A DNA stretch of 64,000 nt from Vanessa cardui. Lineage: Eukaryota > Arthropoda > Insecta > Lepidoptera > Nymphalidae. The stretch lies in assembly GCF_905220365.1 (NCBI RefSeq), contig NC_061126.1, positions 1,550,001 through 1,614,000 of the forward strand, written 5' to 3'. Under the pieces are notes generated by a model. That model made no database searches. It saw nothing but the letters and a program-made list of their open reading frames with translations, and was not told the origin of the DNA. Positions 20,011 through 30,128 of this stretch are shown in pieces. The position numbers and the translations under genes were made by a program. Each line of letters opens with the position of its first letter. Position 1 is the first letter of the stretch.

Positions 20011-22914
20011 TTTGTGGCAGTCGCCTCATTGGCGTAGGCCTCCCCCAGCTTCCTCCAGTTGTCTCTATCTCGAGCTTTCCTTCTCCAGTCTGGTCCACCC
20101 TTTTCCCTGAATATGTCTTCCCATCGCTTTCTCGGTCTACCTCTACCTCTTTGTGTTCCCCTCGGTGTCCATTCTGTTAGTTTCCTAGTCCATCTATTAT
20201 CTGCCATTCTACACACATGACCTGCCCAAGCCCATTTGAGAGTTCTAATTTTTTGCAGTATATCGGTTACTTGTGTTACTTTCCTTATTGTTTCATTTTT
20301 AATTTTGTCTGATAATTTGATGCCCAACATACTTCTCTCCATTTTTCTTTGATGTACGGCTAATTTATTTTCATCTTTTTTACGCAATGACCATGTTTGA
20401 CAACCGTATGTAAGGCAGGGTAGTATAACTATGTCATGCAATTTACTCTTGATTTTTATGTTAATGTCTTTGTTTTTCATTATTTCTTTTAACATCCAAT
20501 ACTTTTTCCAAGCTATGGCTATCCGTCTATTTATTTCTTTTTCTGTATGATCATTGAATGAGATAGATTGGCCTAGGTAGATATATTCTGACACATACTC
20601 TATGACTTCCCCATCTACCTTGATAACTTTGGTTTCCCCATTCGTAATTATTTTTGTTTTGGAAGTATTCAGCGACAAACCAACCTTTTTACTTTCTCTC
20701 GCCAGATCGTTAATCATATTTTCTAACTGTGTACTATTTTCTGAAACTATTGCAATATCATCCGCGAACCTCAGGTGACTCAAATATTCTCCGTCTATTT
20801 TTGTTCCACGTCCTTTCCAATTAATATTTCTAAATACGGTTTCCAAGACCGCGGAGAATATTTTGGGAGAGAGTGGGTCGCCCTGTCTAACTCCTTTCTT
20901 TATTGGAAAATTTTCTCCATCCCTCTCTAGCCGTATTTTAGATGAATTATTTGAATAAATACTGTACAGTAGCTCTATGTATTCGATGTCTACGTTTTGC
21001 TCTACCAGCGCATTCCAGATCGCGCCATATTCCAAGGAATCAAAGGCTTTTGTAAAGTCTATAAAACAAATATACACAATCCTTCCATATTCGTTGCTTT
21101 TTTCTATAAGTTGTGTCACTACATGGATGTGATCTACATGATTGTTCACGCGGTTGGTTCTCGTCTAGTATTTTAGAGATCCTGTTCAGTATCACTTTCG
21201 AAAAGACTTTATACACATTGCTCATGAGACTGATCGGCCTGTAGTTGTTCAAGTTGGCTCTATCTCCTTTCTTGTGTAGTAAAGTTGTAGTAGATCTGGA
21301 CCATTGCATGGGAGTCTTTCTTTTTTCGAGTATATTGTTAAACATTGTTTGTATGGGTCTTAGTAGAGGTTCACATAGGGACTTAAGAAGTTCATTTGTA
21401 ATTTTATCACCTCCGGGCGATTTGTTATTTTTTTGTGTCTTAATTGCATACTCTATCTCCGAAAGAAGTATTAAAGGTACCTTTTCGTCATCTTTCTTTT
21501 CTAGTTTGTATTCACTAAGTTCAGTCGTTGATTGACTAGAATAGAGTTCTTTGTAGAATTTTGTAGCCTCTTTTATTATGTCTAATCGTTTTATTTTATT
21601 ATTACCAGCATTATCTATTATATTTGGTGTCCATTTTGAAGATCTTTGTAGTTCTATGAATGCTTTTTTCACAGCTCCTGTTGTATTTATGTATCTTTCA
21701 AAAGTAAGTCTTCTACGTTCCTTTGTATTTTCTGAAATTTCTCTATTAATTTGTTTACTTATTTGGGTTATTTTGTTTCTAATTTCTCTAGTTCTTCTTT
21801 CTTGGTATAATTTCTTTCTTTCTTGTAGTAGTTTCTTTATATGAGAATTTCTGTAATCATACATGTTCTTTTTAGTATCGGGTATCTGATTGAGTAAATT
21901 GGTCATTTCCTTTTCAAAGTTATTATATTGATTTTGTATATTATATGATCTCTCTACTGCTTGTTTGAGTTTTTCTTCCCATTGTTTTTTGCTCTCTCTT
22001 GGTAAAGTTGGTATGTCTCTAGTGTAGTTTCTCGTTGAATTAATAAATTTTCTTTTTCTTATCGTTTCTATATGTAAAGTGCAGCGAATCATTCTGTGAT
22101 CCGTATAAAAATTGAGATTTTGAATAATATTAAAATTTTGTACGTTCAGATTGTTACTTGTAAGGATATAATCAATTTCATTACGGTATAAGCCATTCGG
22201 GGATTGCCATGTCCATTTTCTGCTTGTTCTGATCTTATACCTGCTATTTGTAAATTTTAAGTTCTTTTCTATGGCAAACTCGACCAGTCTTTGACCATGT
22301 TTTGACCTCTTCCCGCTTGAGTACATTCCAAATGTTCGTTCTTCTCCTTGTAGTGATTTTCCTATCTGAGCGTTAAAATCGCCCATAATTATAAATTTAT
22401 CTGTGTTTGCTTTTTCTATAGCTGTTTCTAGTGTACTGTAAAATAGGTCTAGTTCGTCGTCCTTGCTTTTTTCGGTAGGTGCATAGACTTGGATGAAGGT
22501 TAACACGTTGTTATTTGATAAGTTTATCTCTAATGTTGCGACTCTATCAGAATAACTTTTGAAGGAATTAATGTTTTTCTTTAAGTATTTCTTTACTATA
22601 AATCCTACTCCATTATGACCTTGCGAACTTTTTGTGTGGTATAATATGTAGTCTGAGTATTCTTCTATTTCTTCTCTTTTTCTTCTCGTTTCGCATAATC
22701 CTATTATATCCCACTTTAACTTTTGTATAGCATAGTCTAGTTCAAAAATTCTTGAGTCCGACGATAGTGTTCTTACGTTTAAAGTTGAGATGTATAATAT
22801 TTGTGATGTATTTTTTCTTATTTTTGGTTTGTTTGGGGGGCTGTAGTCTACATCCTCAACCGAAGTTCCGGTGACCAGCCGGCCTAGAGGACGCTGTGAG
22901 AGGGGAGCTAATTG
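20004..22914 (-). pseudogene. LINE ORF2, endonuclease-reverse transcriptase, frameshifted
   Basis: Open from just after a TAA at 22917 to TAG at 20006-20004, with one break. The endonuclease contains STLNVRTL, GLCETRRKR, GDFNAQIG (about 22364-22384) and TDHRMIRC. The RT contains FIDFTKAFDS (about 21055), RQGDPLSP and FADD (about 20757-20768). The C-terminus is RGRGRPRKRWEDI. Near 21165, after ENQPREQ, the codons for the QAGF loop are missing and the frame changes before VDHIHVV. That is a deletion of a non-multiple of three. No ATG lies between 22914 and the methionine just before GDF, so ORF2 would have to start at a non-AUG codon or be reached from ORF1. Otherwise all catalytic residues are visible. 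Confidence 0.9.
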
Positions 22915-22939
22915 TTAATCGGAGTTTTCTTCTGCGATA

Positions 22940-23683
22940 TTAGTAGTAGTATGCATGCAATATAATAATAATACGCTGCATGTAGGAAGATATATCATAT
23001 GTTTTGTTTTTCTTTCGACTTTGGTAGATCTGTCTGTGGTCTGCATTTCTTGGTGACTCTGATAAAACTCTCTTCTGTGTTTTATTTTGTTTAGACGCGT
23101 TTCCTTTCACAGTTACTATTTTGTCGTAACGTAATGTAACTTGTTCTCCTAGATCTCGTCTTTTCTTCAGCTCTTCTTGTAAATCCTTCCGTTTTTGTAA
23201 AACGCTCTTTGGGTAGTCTGGCTTTACGTATAGGTTGCTTTCTTTTAGAGTCCTATTGTTCCTCAGGATATTAATTTTTTTACCTACTGTTGTTAGTGTG
23301 ACAATTACAGGCCGAGTCTTTCCCCTTTTCGGGCCAAGTCTTCTTACATTTTCTATTTCACTCTTTCTGCAATCGATTTTCATCACATTATTTATGGTTT
23401 CTAAAATAAATTTTTGCAGTTCCTCATAGCTTTGCTCCGTTTCTTCCACTCCGAAAAATATTACATTTTTTGTTTTTAGCTGTCGCTCTAAACTATCTAT
23501 TGTTTTTTGTTGTATTTCGACTTGTTTTTCAAGTTCCTGTGTTTTTAGTTCCATAAAAGTGAATTTCTGGTCGATATTTTGATTTATATTTGTTGTGATG
23601 TTGTGCTCTAAATTCTTTATGCTTTCTTTTTGCTCGGCCAGATCTCGCTGAATTTTTCCTAGCATTTCTTGTATACTTTCCAT
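22940..23683 (-). CDS. LINE ORF1, coiled-coil RNA-binding protein
   Basis: 247 residues, starting at ATG 23683. Residues 1-72 are a heptad-rich coiled coil (many E, K, Q, I, L), expected to form a trimer or other oligomer. Residues 73-150 start NVIFFGVEE and contain ENVRRLG and RPVIVTL, the look of the RRM-like domain of L1-type ORF1 proteins. Residues 150-205 resemble the C-terminal domain (KPDYPKSVLQKRKDLQEE), followed by a basic tail. Such proteins coat the element RNA and act as chaperones in the ribonucleoprotein. ORF1 ends 25 bases before ORF2 opens. The frame is intact although its partner is broken. This is known of the family, not tested here. Confidence 0.85.
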   Translation of the reverse strand: MESIQEMLGKIQRDLAEQKESIKNLEHNITTNINQNIDQKFTFMELKTQELEKQVEIQQKTIDSLERQLKTKNVIFFGVEETEQSYEELQKFILETINNVMKIDCRKSEIENVRRLGPKRGKTRPVIVTLTTVGKKINILRNNRTLKESNLYVKPDYPKSVLQKRKDLQEELKKRRDLGEQVTLRYDKIVTVKGNASKQNKTQKRVLSESPRNADHRQIYQSRKKNKTYDISSYMQRIIIILHAYYY

Positions 23684-24170
23684 TTTGTTTTAGTACTGCA
23701 GTGACCTCTAGTGTCGGATAGCGATACTTTCTTGATTAGAGTAAGTTGGTATTGGTAAATCAACTTAGTTCCGCTACTTGACGCCAGACAGCGTTACTTA
23801 CAACTTTTATTGCATGGATTTTGTTGACTCATTACGTGAATATAGGTTATAAATTTCAATTCATTATCCGGCTTCGAATCACTTCAATGATAACCATAAC
23901 AGCACTCTCTAACCTTATTGTGCGATTCTTATGGGGTTTTCATTAATCCTAACCCTGTCGTTTTTGTTATGTTTGTTGATGTTTACTTCCTCACGTTTGT
24001 GGTAATTTCTTCTTTGGTTCTTGAAATATTACATAGATAACACTTCTTCACGTGAATGAACACCAATTATGCACAATATATAGCTTTAACTTGATTTTTA
24101 CATACTATTTCTTATTCTTACTTTGAAAAATACACAGATCTGATGTTGACACGAGCACAGCAGCGCCCTC

Positions 24171-24181
24171 TCCACTCAATA
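24171..24181 (-). repeat. Target-site duplication of the full-length LINE (5' side)
   Basis: TCCACTCAATA, identical to 19750-19760. It marks the exact 5' end of the LINE at 24170. Confidence 0.92.
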
Positions 24182-24716
24182 GTATTCCAAAATTCTATCT
24201 CCTTCTAACTTATTTTTAACTTTGAAAAAAAAGGTAAAAGCTATCAATTCCGTTGTATATTTTTACATTTTGGACCTCACAACTCCGTCATTTATGAACC
24301 GATAGGGAAATTCTTTTTTCGTTTGAAAGATATACATCCTGTTTGGTCGGTATACTTCCTGTTTGGTTAAGGTCGGTTATTGTTTTGTTTAAATCTTATA
24401 TTTAAAAAAAATCGTGCATTGTGTTTCAACTGACATCATGGTTCATCAAATAGGTCGATGGAAATTATCACTCGTCATGACAAACGCAAATTAAAATTTC
24501 TGGAACTTTCTTTCATGGAATTCTGATAACACATACATATAATGTAAACGACGCTTTTGTTTTTGTTCATATTTGTGCGATTCAGAAGCTCAAACAATAA
24601 TTCACAAGAATTACTCTCTCAAATAAAAAACATTTCGTCGATTGTTTCCTAGATCTTTTACCATATGAATATGTTGTCAATATTAAGTAACGTCTATATG
24701 CTTTCACTGAGAAAAG
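24182..24716. other. Non-coding, nothing recognised
   Basis: AT-rich sequence. CATCCTGTTTGGTCGGTATA and CTTCCTGTTTGGTTAAGGT near 24350 are a short direct duplication. No gene is supported. Confidence 0.4.
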
Positions 24717-25024
24717 TAAACAGCCTGTAAATTTCCCACTGCTGGGCAAAGGTCTTCTCTTCCATTAAGGAGAGGGGTTTAGGAACATATTCCACTACGC
24801 TATTCGGAACATATCGTATATACGGAACATATTCAAATGTACACATGGCAGAATTTCGATGAAATTAGACAAATGCAGGTTTCCTCACGATGTTTTCCTT
24901 CACCGCCGAGCGCGAGATGAATTATATAGTATAGTGATATATATAGTGGTGCTTGCCTGGATTTTAACCCGAAATCATCGGTTAAGATGCACGTATTCTA
25001 ACCACTGGGCCATCTCAGCACACT
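24717..25024 (-). repeat. SINE-A copy with a small internal duplication
   Basis: Minus-strand SINE-A: CAGCCTGTAAATTTCCCACT, GCAGGTTTCCTCACGATGTT, CCGAGCGCGAGATGAATTAT, and a head with CATCGGTTAAGATGCACG and CTAACCACTGGGCCATCTC. GGAACATAT occurs three times around 24780-24835, a short internal expansion where the palindrome lies in the 7168 copy. Confidence 0.88.
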
Positions 25025-25859
25025 ACACGTGAGGTAAATTTAACATGACGTTGCATCAATTGAAATGGATTCTAGTAAGTCCCCTTCGTTAGGAGACTGA
25101 CGAGTCCAACATTTCGTTAAAGAAGACTGCGGGTGACTTAAATTGAATTCCGACACTACTCCACTTTACTGTTTCGGTCTGTCGAAACTTTTTCTATAGC
25201 ATGCTTTAAATTTCAGCATAAAATTACATTTTTGGCAATTAATCCACTCTTATTTTGCTTGAAAATTTAAAATTCGTAAGTTAATTAGCGGTTAGTGGCG
25301 TTTAATATTTTGTTTTTCGCTTTCATAAGTTGCTAGTTTTAATTAGTAAAATAGAAGTTGGAATTGGGTCAATTGAATCACTGTTTCGGCGAACCATCTA
25401 TTTTCAACAAAAAGATTATAAAAAAATACGCTTCAAATATCTTTCACGGATCTTTTTTAATCCCTATAAAACTGCTATACAAAAATCGCATTACACAATG
25501 GCCGAAAGCTCATTCTATCCCATTGTTTGATTTATACTGACAATATTCAGCATGCCAGTTTTGAATAGGAAAATAGCTTGAAAAGCGCCGAAAAAAGAAA
25601 GAATTTAATATATCATTTGGACTCGTTAGGCGACGTCAGCTGTTGAATGAAAGAATAGGAAAGCGAATGGTTTGATAGAGGAATGAACTTCGTTGTTCTC
25701 TATTTTTCAGCGCTTATAAATTTTAAACTGGAGTATTTGGACTTTGTTGCGGAATTATTTTCATATAAAACGAGTTTGTTTTATATAAATATTACGTTTC
25801 ATTTTAAAATGGTTAAACATTTATAGAAACCTTTTAAATTAAAAATCATTTGGCAAAAA
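25025..25859. other. Non-coding, nothing recognised
   Basis: Two overlapping 60-66 codon frames at 25330-25540 are AT-driven and lack domains. Confidence 0.35.
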
Positions 25860-25990
25860 AAGACCCGCTGAGTTTCTTTTGTCGGTTTTTCTCAGGTCAG
25901 AGTGTCTTTTTCGGAACCGGTGGTAGTGTTTAATTTGACCATCAATAAGTAAGTGTTTTGCTTTTACATTGAATAAAAACAAATTGAGTT
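25860..25990 (+). repeat. CR1/Jockey-like LINE 3' end
   Basis: GACCCGCTGAGTTTCTTTTG, TTCTCAGGTCAGAG, TTTTTCGGAACCGGTGGTAG and a closing CATTGAATAAAAACAAA. The same order recurs at 53140-53289 and is a frequent LINE 3' end in Lepidoptera. The CR1/Jockey label is from memory of that pattern and is tentative. Confidence 0.6.
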
Positions 25991-26389
25991 AGAGCTTTAC
26001 TCGATCTAAATTACTCTTATTTATTGATTCATTGTACAATTAAGGTAAATAATAAAGAAAACATTATTATTACATCTAGAGAAATAACAATGATCAGAAA
26101 AAAGACATTTCATGTCATTGGTGAAATGTTAAATATCATTGGTGATACGATTTTCTGATGCGTGCATTGTTATAACGAAATAGTTATTAATATACTAAAT
26201 ATGTCAAATCCATATTTTATTCTTCGATCGTTTTCTATTGTGAGTTTGAGTTTGTTCAACAGTAGTCAAAACCAAACTCTATGTAACGCGCTTCTCTTAT
26301 AATTAAATAACATAAATGAAATGTATAATTTAGAATTGTATTTATATAATTACTTGGGACCTGTCTAAAAAAATATAAAATAAAGTGTG
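25991..26389. other. Non-coding, nothing recognised
   Basis: AT-rich. TTTCATGTCATTGGTGAAATG and TATCATTGGTGATA form a loose local repeat. No gene. Confidence 0.35.

Positions 26390-26452
<63 letters not shown>
26390..26452. repeat. (TA)n microsatellite
   Basis: About 30 uninterrupted TA dinucleotides ending at TAATAAAGG. Such tracts are length-variable. Confidence 0.95.
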
Positions 26453-26454
<2 letters not shown>

Positions 26455-26455
<1 letters not shown>

Positions 26456-26682
26456 AAGGTAAAATACTGATACTAAATGTAAAACAAACGAAGTTATCAC
26501 ATCACATCAGATACTTTTAAAATTATCAGTGTTTCTTCACTATATTGCCCTTATATTATATACAAACCTTCCTCTCGAAACAGAATGTCTATTAAAAAAA
26601 ACCGCATCTAAATCTGCTGCATCTTTTAAAATATCTACAGTAAGCAGTAAGTGACTTTGTTTTACACTATGCAATGATCATT
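26455..26682 (+). repeat. Repeat D copy, 5'-shortened
   Basis: AATACTGATACTAAATGTAA, ATTATCAGTGTTTCTTCACT, AACCGCATCTAAATCTG and TTTTACACTATGCAATGATC. The CCCGCC start is replaced by the adjoining (TA)n tract. Confidence 0.75.
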
Positions 26683-27237
26683 TTATAAATATTTTAAATA
26701 TTATTGAACATTATAATATTATAACTATAGAAAATAAAATTATATATGGAATCCGTTTCAAATATATGGTAACAAAAGTAGACAATAGACTATAATAATA
26801 AATAATAAATCGCTATATTCGATCGGATCGAATCATTAATGAGAATATTATCCGAATATTCAATACAAAGCCATATCCCACAGATAGCCCGTTCGCAAAT
26901 TCCAATAATGGCGAGCAAAGTAAAATACCGACATGATTGCGAACAAAGGCCGCAAATATAACGCCCGGCAACAAATGCTCAGGTGGCGGCCGTAATAACT
27001 GTAAATCAAAATAAAAAAAAACCGTACACCGCTTCCCGATCTTTTCAATACGTGAGAGCAGTATTAAATACTTATAGCGACGTATAAAAATTAATTACCC
27101 ACAACGGAAATATGTATAACGTAGCCATTGGAACGTTTGATTTTAACCGAAGGTCAGGAAGTCAAATCTGTGCAAATATCAGAGACTTTTTATGTGTATA
27201 TTATAATGTATTTTGCTGCAATATTTATATAATGTAA
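26683..27237. other. Non-coding, GC-richer block at 26860-27060
   Basis: Bases 26925-27000 contain AAAGGCCGCAAATATAACGCC and CAGGTGGCGGCCGTAATAAC in an otherwise AT-rich setting. The 62-codon minus frame there has no domain. It is a candidate regulatory or conserved element only by composition. Confidence 0.4.
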
Positions 27238-27492
27238 TAGCGACCTACGCACGGGTGCAATATTGATACTAAATAGACTACAGAATTTGTTTATTTACGA
27301 CATCACATTAGACACTTCTAAAAATATAAGTGTTTTGTAACAATATTGATAATGTTTTATATACAAAAACCTTCCTCTTGAAACACTCTATTTATTAAAA
27401 AAACCGCATCGAAATACGTTGCGTAATTTTATAGATCTAAGCATACGTAGGGACAGACAGCGGTAAGCGACTTTGTTTAATTCTATGTAATG
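27238..27492 (+). repeat. Repeat D copy, complete
   Basis: Starts TAGCGACCTACGCACGGGTG, then GCAATATTGATACTAAATAG, CTTCCTCTTGAAACACTC and AACCGCATCGAAATACGTTG, ending TTCTATGTAATGATGATT. One of the two best full units in the window. Confidence 0.85.
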
Positions 27493-27785
27493 ATGATTGA
27501 TTCAAATATTTATATATAATATAATTAATCATACTAACATTGCTAAAAAAATTTAAAGTTATTATTGAAAGCTTGGAATTTTGAATGGATGGATGTTTGT
27601 TTCGAGATCGCGTCAGAATGCCTGAACGGACCTAAATGAAATTTGGCAGTGATAGATTATAGTCTGGAATCGCACAGACTTTTTATCTAGGAAAAAAATA
27701 ACCTAACCCCTGATCTCAAACGCAGTCGAAGTCACTGACGGAAACCATTGTTAAATAAAAAATTAGAAACTTAATAGTTGCGAGA
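27493..27785. other. Non-coding, possible RTE 3' UTR text
   Basis: TGGATGGATGTTTGTTTCGAG and ACGGACCTAAATGAAATTTGG resemble repeat text common in lepidopteran 3' UTR-derived repeats. There is only one copy here, so it is left unclassified. Confidence 0.4.
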
Positions 27786-27935
27786 AACGAGATGGCCCAG
27801 TGGTTAGAAGGAGTGCGGCTTTATCGGGTTCAAGTCCAGGCAAGCACCACTGAATTTCCAAGTGCTTGATTTGTGTTTATAATTTACCTTGTGCTCCTCG
27901 GAAAGGAAAAGATCGTGAGTGCATTCATAGAGAGT
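27786..27935 (+). repeat. SINE-A, head and partial body
   Basis: GAGATGGCCCAGTGGTTAGA (box A), GGGTTCAAGTCCAGGCAAGC (box B), then CCAAGTGCTTGATTTGTG and AAAGATCGTGAG. The copy stops before the CCAACCCGCATT section. Confidence 0.85.
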
Positions 27936-28050
27936 GTAGTAGTGTAGTGAGAGTAGCGGAAGAAAATTACTTTTTGACATGGATAGGATGTTGTCATCCT
28001 GACGGATTTCAATTGGTTGGCCAATATCAAGAGATAGATATATAGATAAT

Positions 28051-28109
28051 AACCAACTATGCATTATATAACGCTAAGTTGGTTAAAATAACCAACTTAG
28101 CATTATATA
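28051..28109. repeat. Direct and inverted repeat next to a SINE-A insertion
   Basis: AACCAACTATGCATTATATA (28051-28070) and AACCAACTTAGCATTATATA (28090-28109) are direct repeats with two differences. GCTAAGTTGGTT (28073-28084) and AACCAACTTAGC (28090-28101) are perfect inverted repeats around a 5-base loop. This could have been a hairpin-prone target site. Confidence 0.75.
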
Positions 28110-28426
28110 GTCGAGATGGCCCAGTGGTTAGGACGCGTGCATCTTAACCGATGATTGCGGGTTCAAACCCCCAGGCAAGCACCGCTGATTCATGTGCTTA
28201 ATTTGTCTTTATAAATCGTCTCGTGCTCAGCGGCGAAGGAAAACATCGTGAGGAAACCTGCATGTGACAAATTTCATAGAAATTCTGCCACATGTGTATT
28301 CCACCAACCCGCATTGTAACAGCGTGGTGGAATAAGTTCCAAACCTTCTCCTCAAAGGGAGAGGAGGCCTTTAGCCCAGCAGTGGGAATTTACAGGCTGT
28401 TGTTGTTGCTGTTGATGCATTATATA
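28100..28426 (+). repeat. SINE-A copy, full length, with 10-bp TSD
   Basis: Flanked by GCATTATATA at 28100-28109 and 28417-28426. Head TCGAGATGGCCCAGTGG, box B GGGTTCAAACCCCC, body CATCGTGAGGAAACCTGCAT, CCACCAACCCGCATTGTAAC, CTCCTCAAAGGGAGAGGAGG and a tail of TTACAGGCTGTTGTTGTTG. This is the reference copy for the family here. The 3' end resembles the RTE-like LINE 3' end. Confidence 0.92.
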
Positions 28427-28477
28427 CAACTGTATGTACATAATTTGTTAATTATTTACGATACTCTATTCTGCTAA

Positions 28478-28677
28478 CCTACCTTAGCCATGCCAAAGAG
28501 GCGACTTCCACAAAAGATTAGCTGCATGTTTTAAAAATAATAATATATTTTTATAAATGAATGAAATTATATAATGAAAACAATAATTAATAAAATGGAA
28601 ATAATATATAGTGTAATATAATTGGAATATTGTGAGCATGTTTTGTGGTAGAATAGAGGCTATTTTTATTTTATGTT
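28478..28677 (+). mobile_element. 5'-truncated 3' end of the two-ORF LINE
   Basis: GAGGCGACTTCCACAAAAGA, TTAGCTGCATGTTTTAA and a closing GTAGAATAGAGGCTATTTTT match the 3' end of the LINE at 19761-24170, here on the plus strand. It is flanked by TATTCTGCTAA at 28467-28477 and 28678-28688, an 11-bp duplication. It includes only the last ORF2 codons and the 3' UTR. Confidence 0.9.
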
Positions 28678-28688
28678 TATTCTGCTAA

Positions 28689-29400
28689 ACACTCTGTATT
28701 CGATCAGTATACTGATGCGAATGGACAAGCTTTACCCAATAACTGTTTATCAACCCAACCCTTTTTGAACTCAAAACCATGTAGTTTGTGTCTACATATC
28801 TGGCTACTACACTAATGCTTGTTGCTCATTGAATTATAGTTTAATGTTATGTATTAAGCAACAGAAACAATGAAAACACAATGTTGAAGATGTATTATGT
28901 TACAGCGATAAATGGATGTTTCACAAAATTTTGATGCATGAAATTACATATTTTATGGTATTTAAGTATCTTTATCGCGTGGGTTGAATTGGTTTATACA
29001 ATGTTTCGATACTGTAAATAAAGAGAATATTTTATGCACAAAAGTGTAGACAATGTAGCTATTTATCAATACGTTATAATGTAAATATCGTTGGATAATT
29101 TGATTACGCGAACACTCTAGGGATATTGCGAAAATACGTATTATTAGACGACATTGTTGATAATATTTCTCATTTATTTGTAGAAAATTTACATAAAACT
29201 AGTCAGTTAGTCCTGCTAACTCTAACTCTATGTTATGGTCTCGTGGGTCTTACTTGTAAAGTGTTTTTTTAATAAACAGAAAACGTAAAAAGGGCTGAAG
29301 TTCTGAAAAAATCGAATTATGAAATAATCTATCTATATATCGAATTATACACATGTATATACTTTGTATAGACATGTGTATAAGTATAAAAAATATCAAC
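28689..29400. other. Non-coding, nothing recognised
   Basis: AT-rich sequence. ATACACATGT and ACATGTGTAT near 29350 form a 10-bp inverted repeat. No gene is supported. Confidence 0.4.
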
Positions 29401-29640
29401 TGCCTCATTGATCCAGTGGCTCATAAGACAATTCTATCTTAAATCAAAAATCCAGGTCGAGAAGGAAAGATTATATAGTTTTTCTAACTAGAAATGCTCA
29501 CAAGAAACTTGGAGATAAGAAATGATCAGAGTGTACTTCCGTACCTCTAAAAACACGCAAAGCAGTTGGTCCGGACTCAAACTTTTTCCGTTCGTATTGG
29601 ATCTGCCATCTGGATAGTGAAGAAATGGAAATGGCAAATG
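29401..29640 (+). repeat. SINE-C copy
   Basis: Decayed tRNA-like head TGCCTCATTGATCCAGTGGC, then CACGCAAAGCAGTTGGTCCG, GACTCAAACTTTTTCCGTTC and GGATCTGCCATCTGGATAGT. The string order matches 60290-60585 read on the minus strand and a repeat I know as widespread in Lepidoptera. The 60-codon minus frame over it is not a gene. Confidence 0.7.
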
Positions 29641-29814
29641 CCTAAAATGACTTGTACAATTTAATGGCACAATTTAATAATTGACTATTTTAGTTAATAC
29701 CACTTTTCAATATCTGGTAACATTCAAGAAGTAATATTATATTCCAACGAGACAGATATTTTAAAATCAGAACAGATTCAACAGATTCCTATTTTATTTA
29801 TTTGTATTCGCAGT

Positions 29815-30128
29815 GCCGAGATGGCCCAGTGGTACCGAGATAGCCCAGTGGTTAGAACGCGTGCATCTTAAACGATGATTTTGGGTTCAAACCCAGATAA
29901 GCACCACTATTAATATTATATTTGCTTAATTGGTGTTTATAATTCATCTCATGCTCGGCGGTGAAAGAAAACATCGTGAGGAAACCTGCATGTGTCTAAT
30001 TTCAATGAAATTCTGCCACATGTGCATTCCACCAACCCGCATTGGAACAGCGTAGTGGAAAATGTTCCAAGCTCCTTATAGGGAGAGGAGGCCATTAGTC
30101 CAACAGTGGGAAATTTACAGGCTGTTAA
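29815..30128 (+). repeat. SINE-A copy with duplicated head
   Basis: Full SINE-A. The first 20 or so bases are doubled: CCGAGATGGCCCAGTGGTA is followed at once by CCGAGATAGCCCAGTGGTTA. Box B is GGGTTCAAACCCAG. The tail reads AGTGGGAAATTTACAGGCTG. A similar head duplication is in the 57162 copy. Confidence 0.9.

Larger units (their letters stand above)
19761..24170 (-). mobile_element. Full-length two-ORF LINE
   Basis: A 4410-bp minus-strand element. It has a 5' UTR of about 490 bases starting GAGGGCGCTGCTGTGCTC, ORF1 (23683-22940), ORF2 (22914-20004), and a 3' UTR ending in an AATAAAGGCTATTTTTATTT tail. The 11-bp duplication at both outer edges shows that both ends are original. ORF1 has a coiled coil and an RNA-binding-like fold as in L1-type elements. 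ORF2 ends with the W-x-GH and GRP-RKRW motifs also seen in RTE-like proteins. Clade assignment needs a tree. Confidence 0.9.

Noticed and set aside
28109..28160. Functional tRNA gene at the SINE-A head
   Set aside because: Box A and B are those of SINE-A. The body and TTG tail follow, and a TSD surrounds the whole unit.
29330..29390. Hairpin ATACACATGT/ACATGTGTAT as a regulatory element
   Set aside because: The arms are only 10 bp and AT-rich, within chance expectation for this composition.
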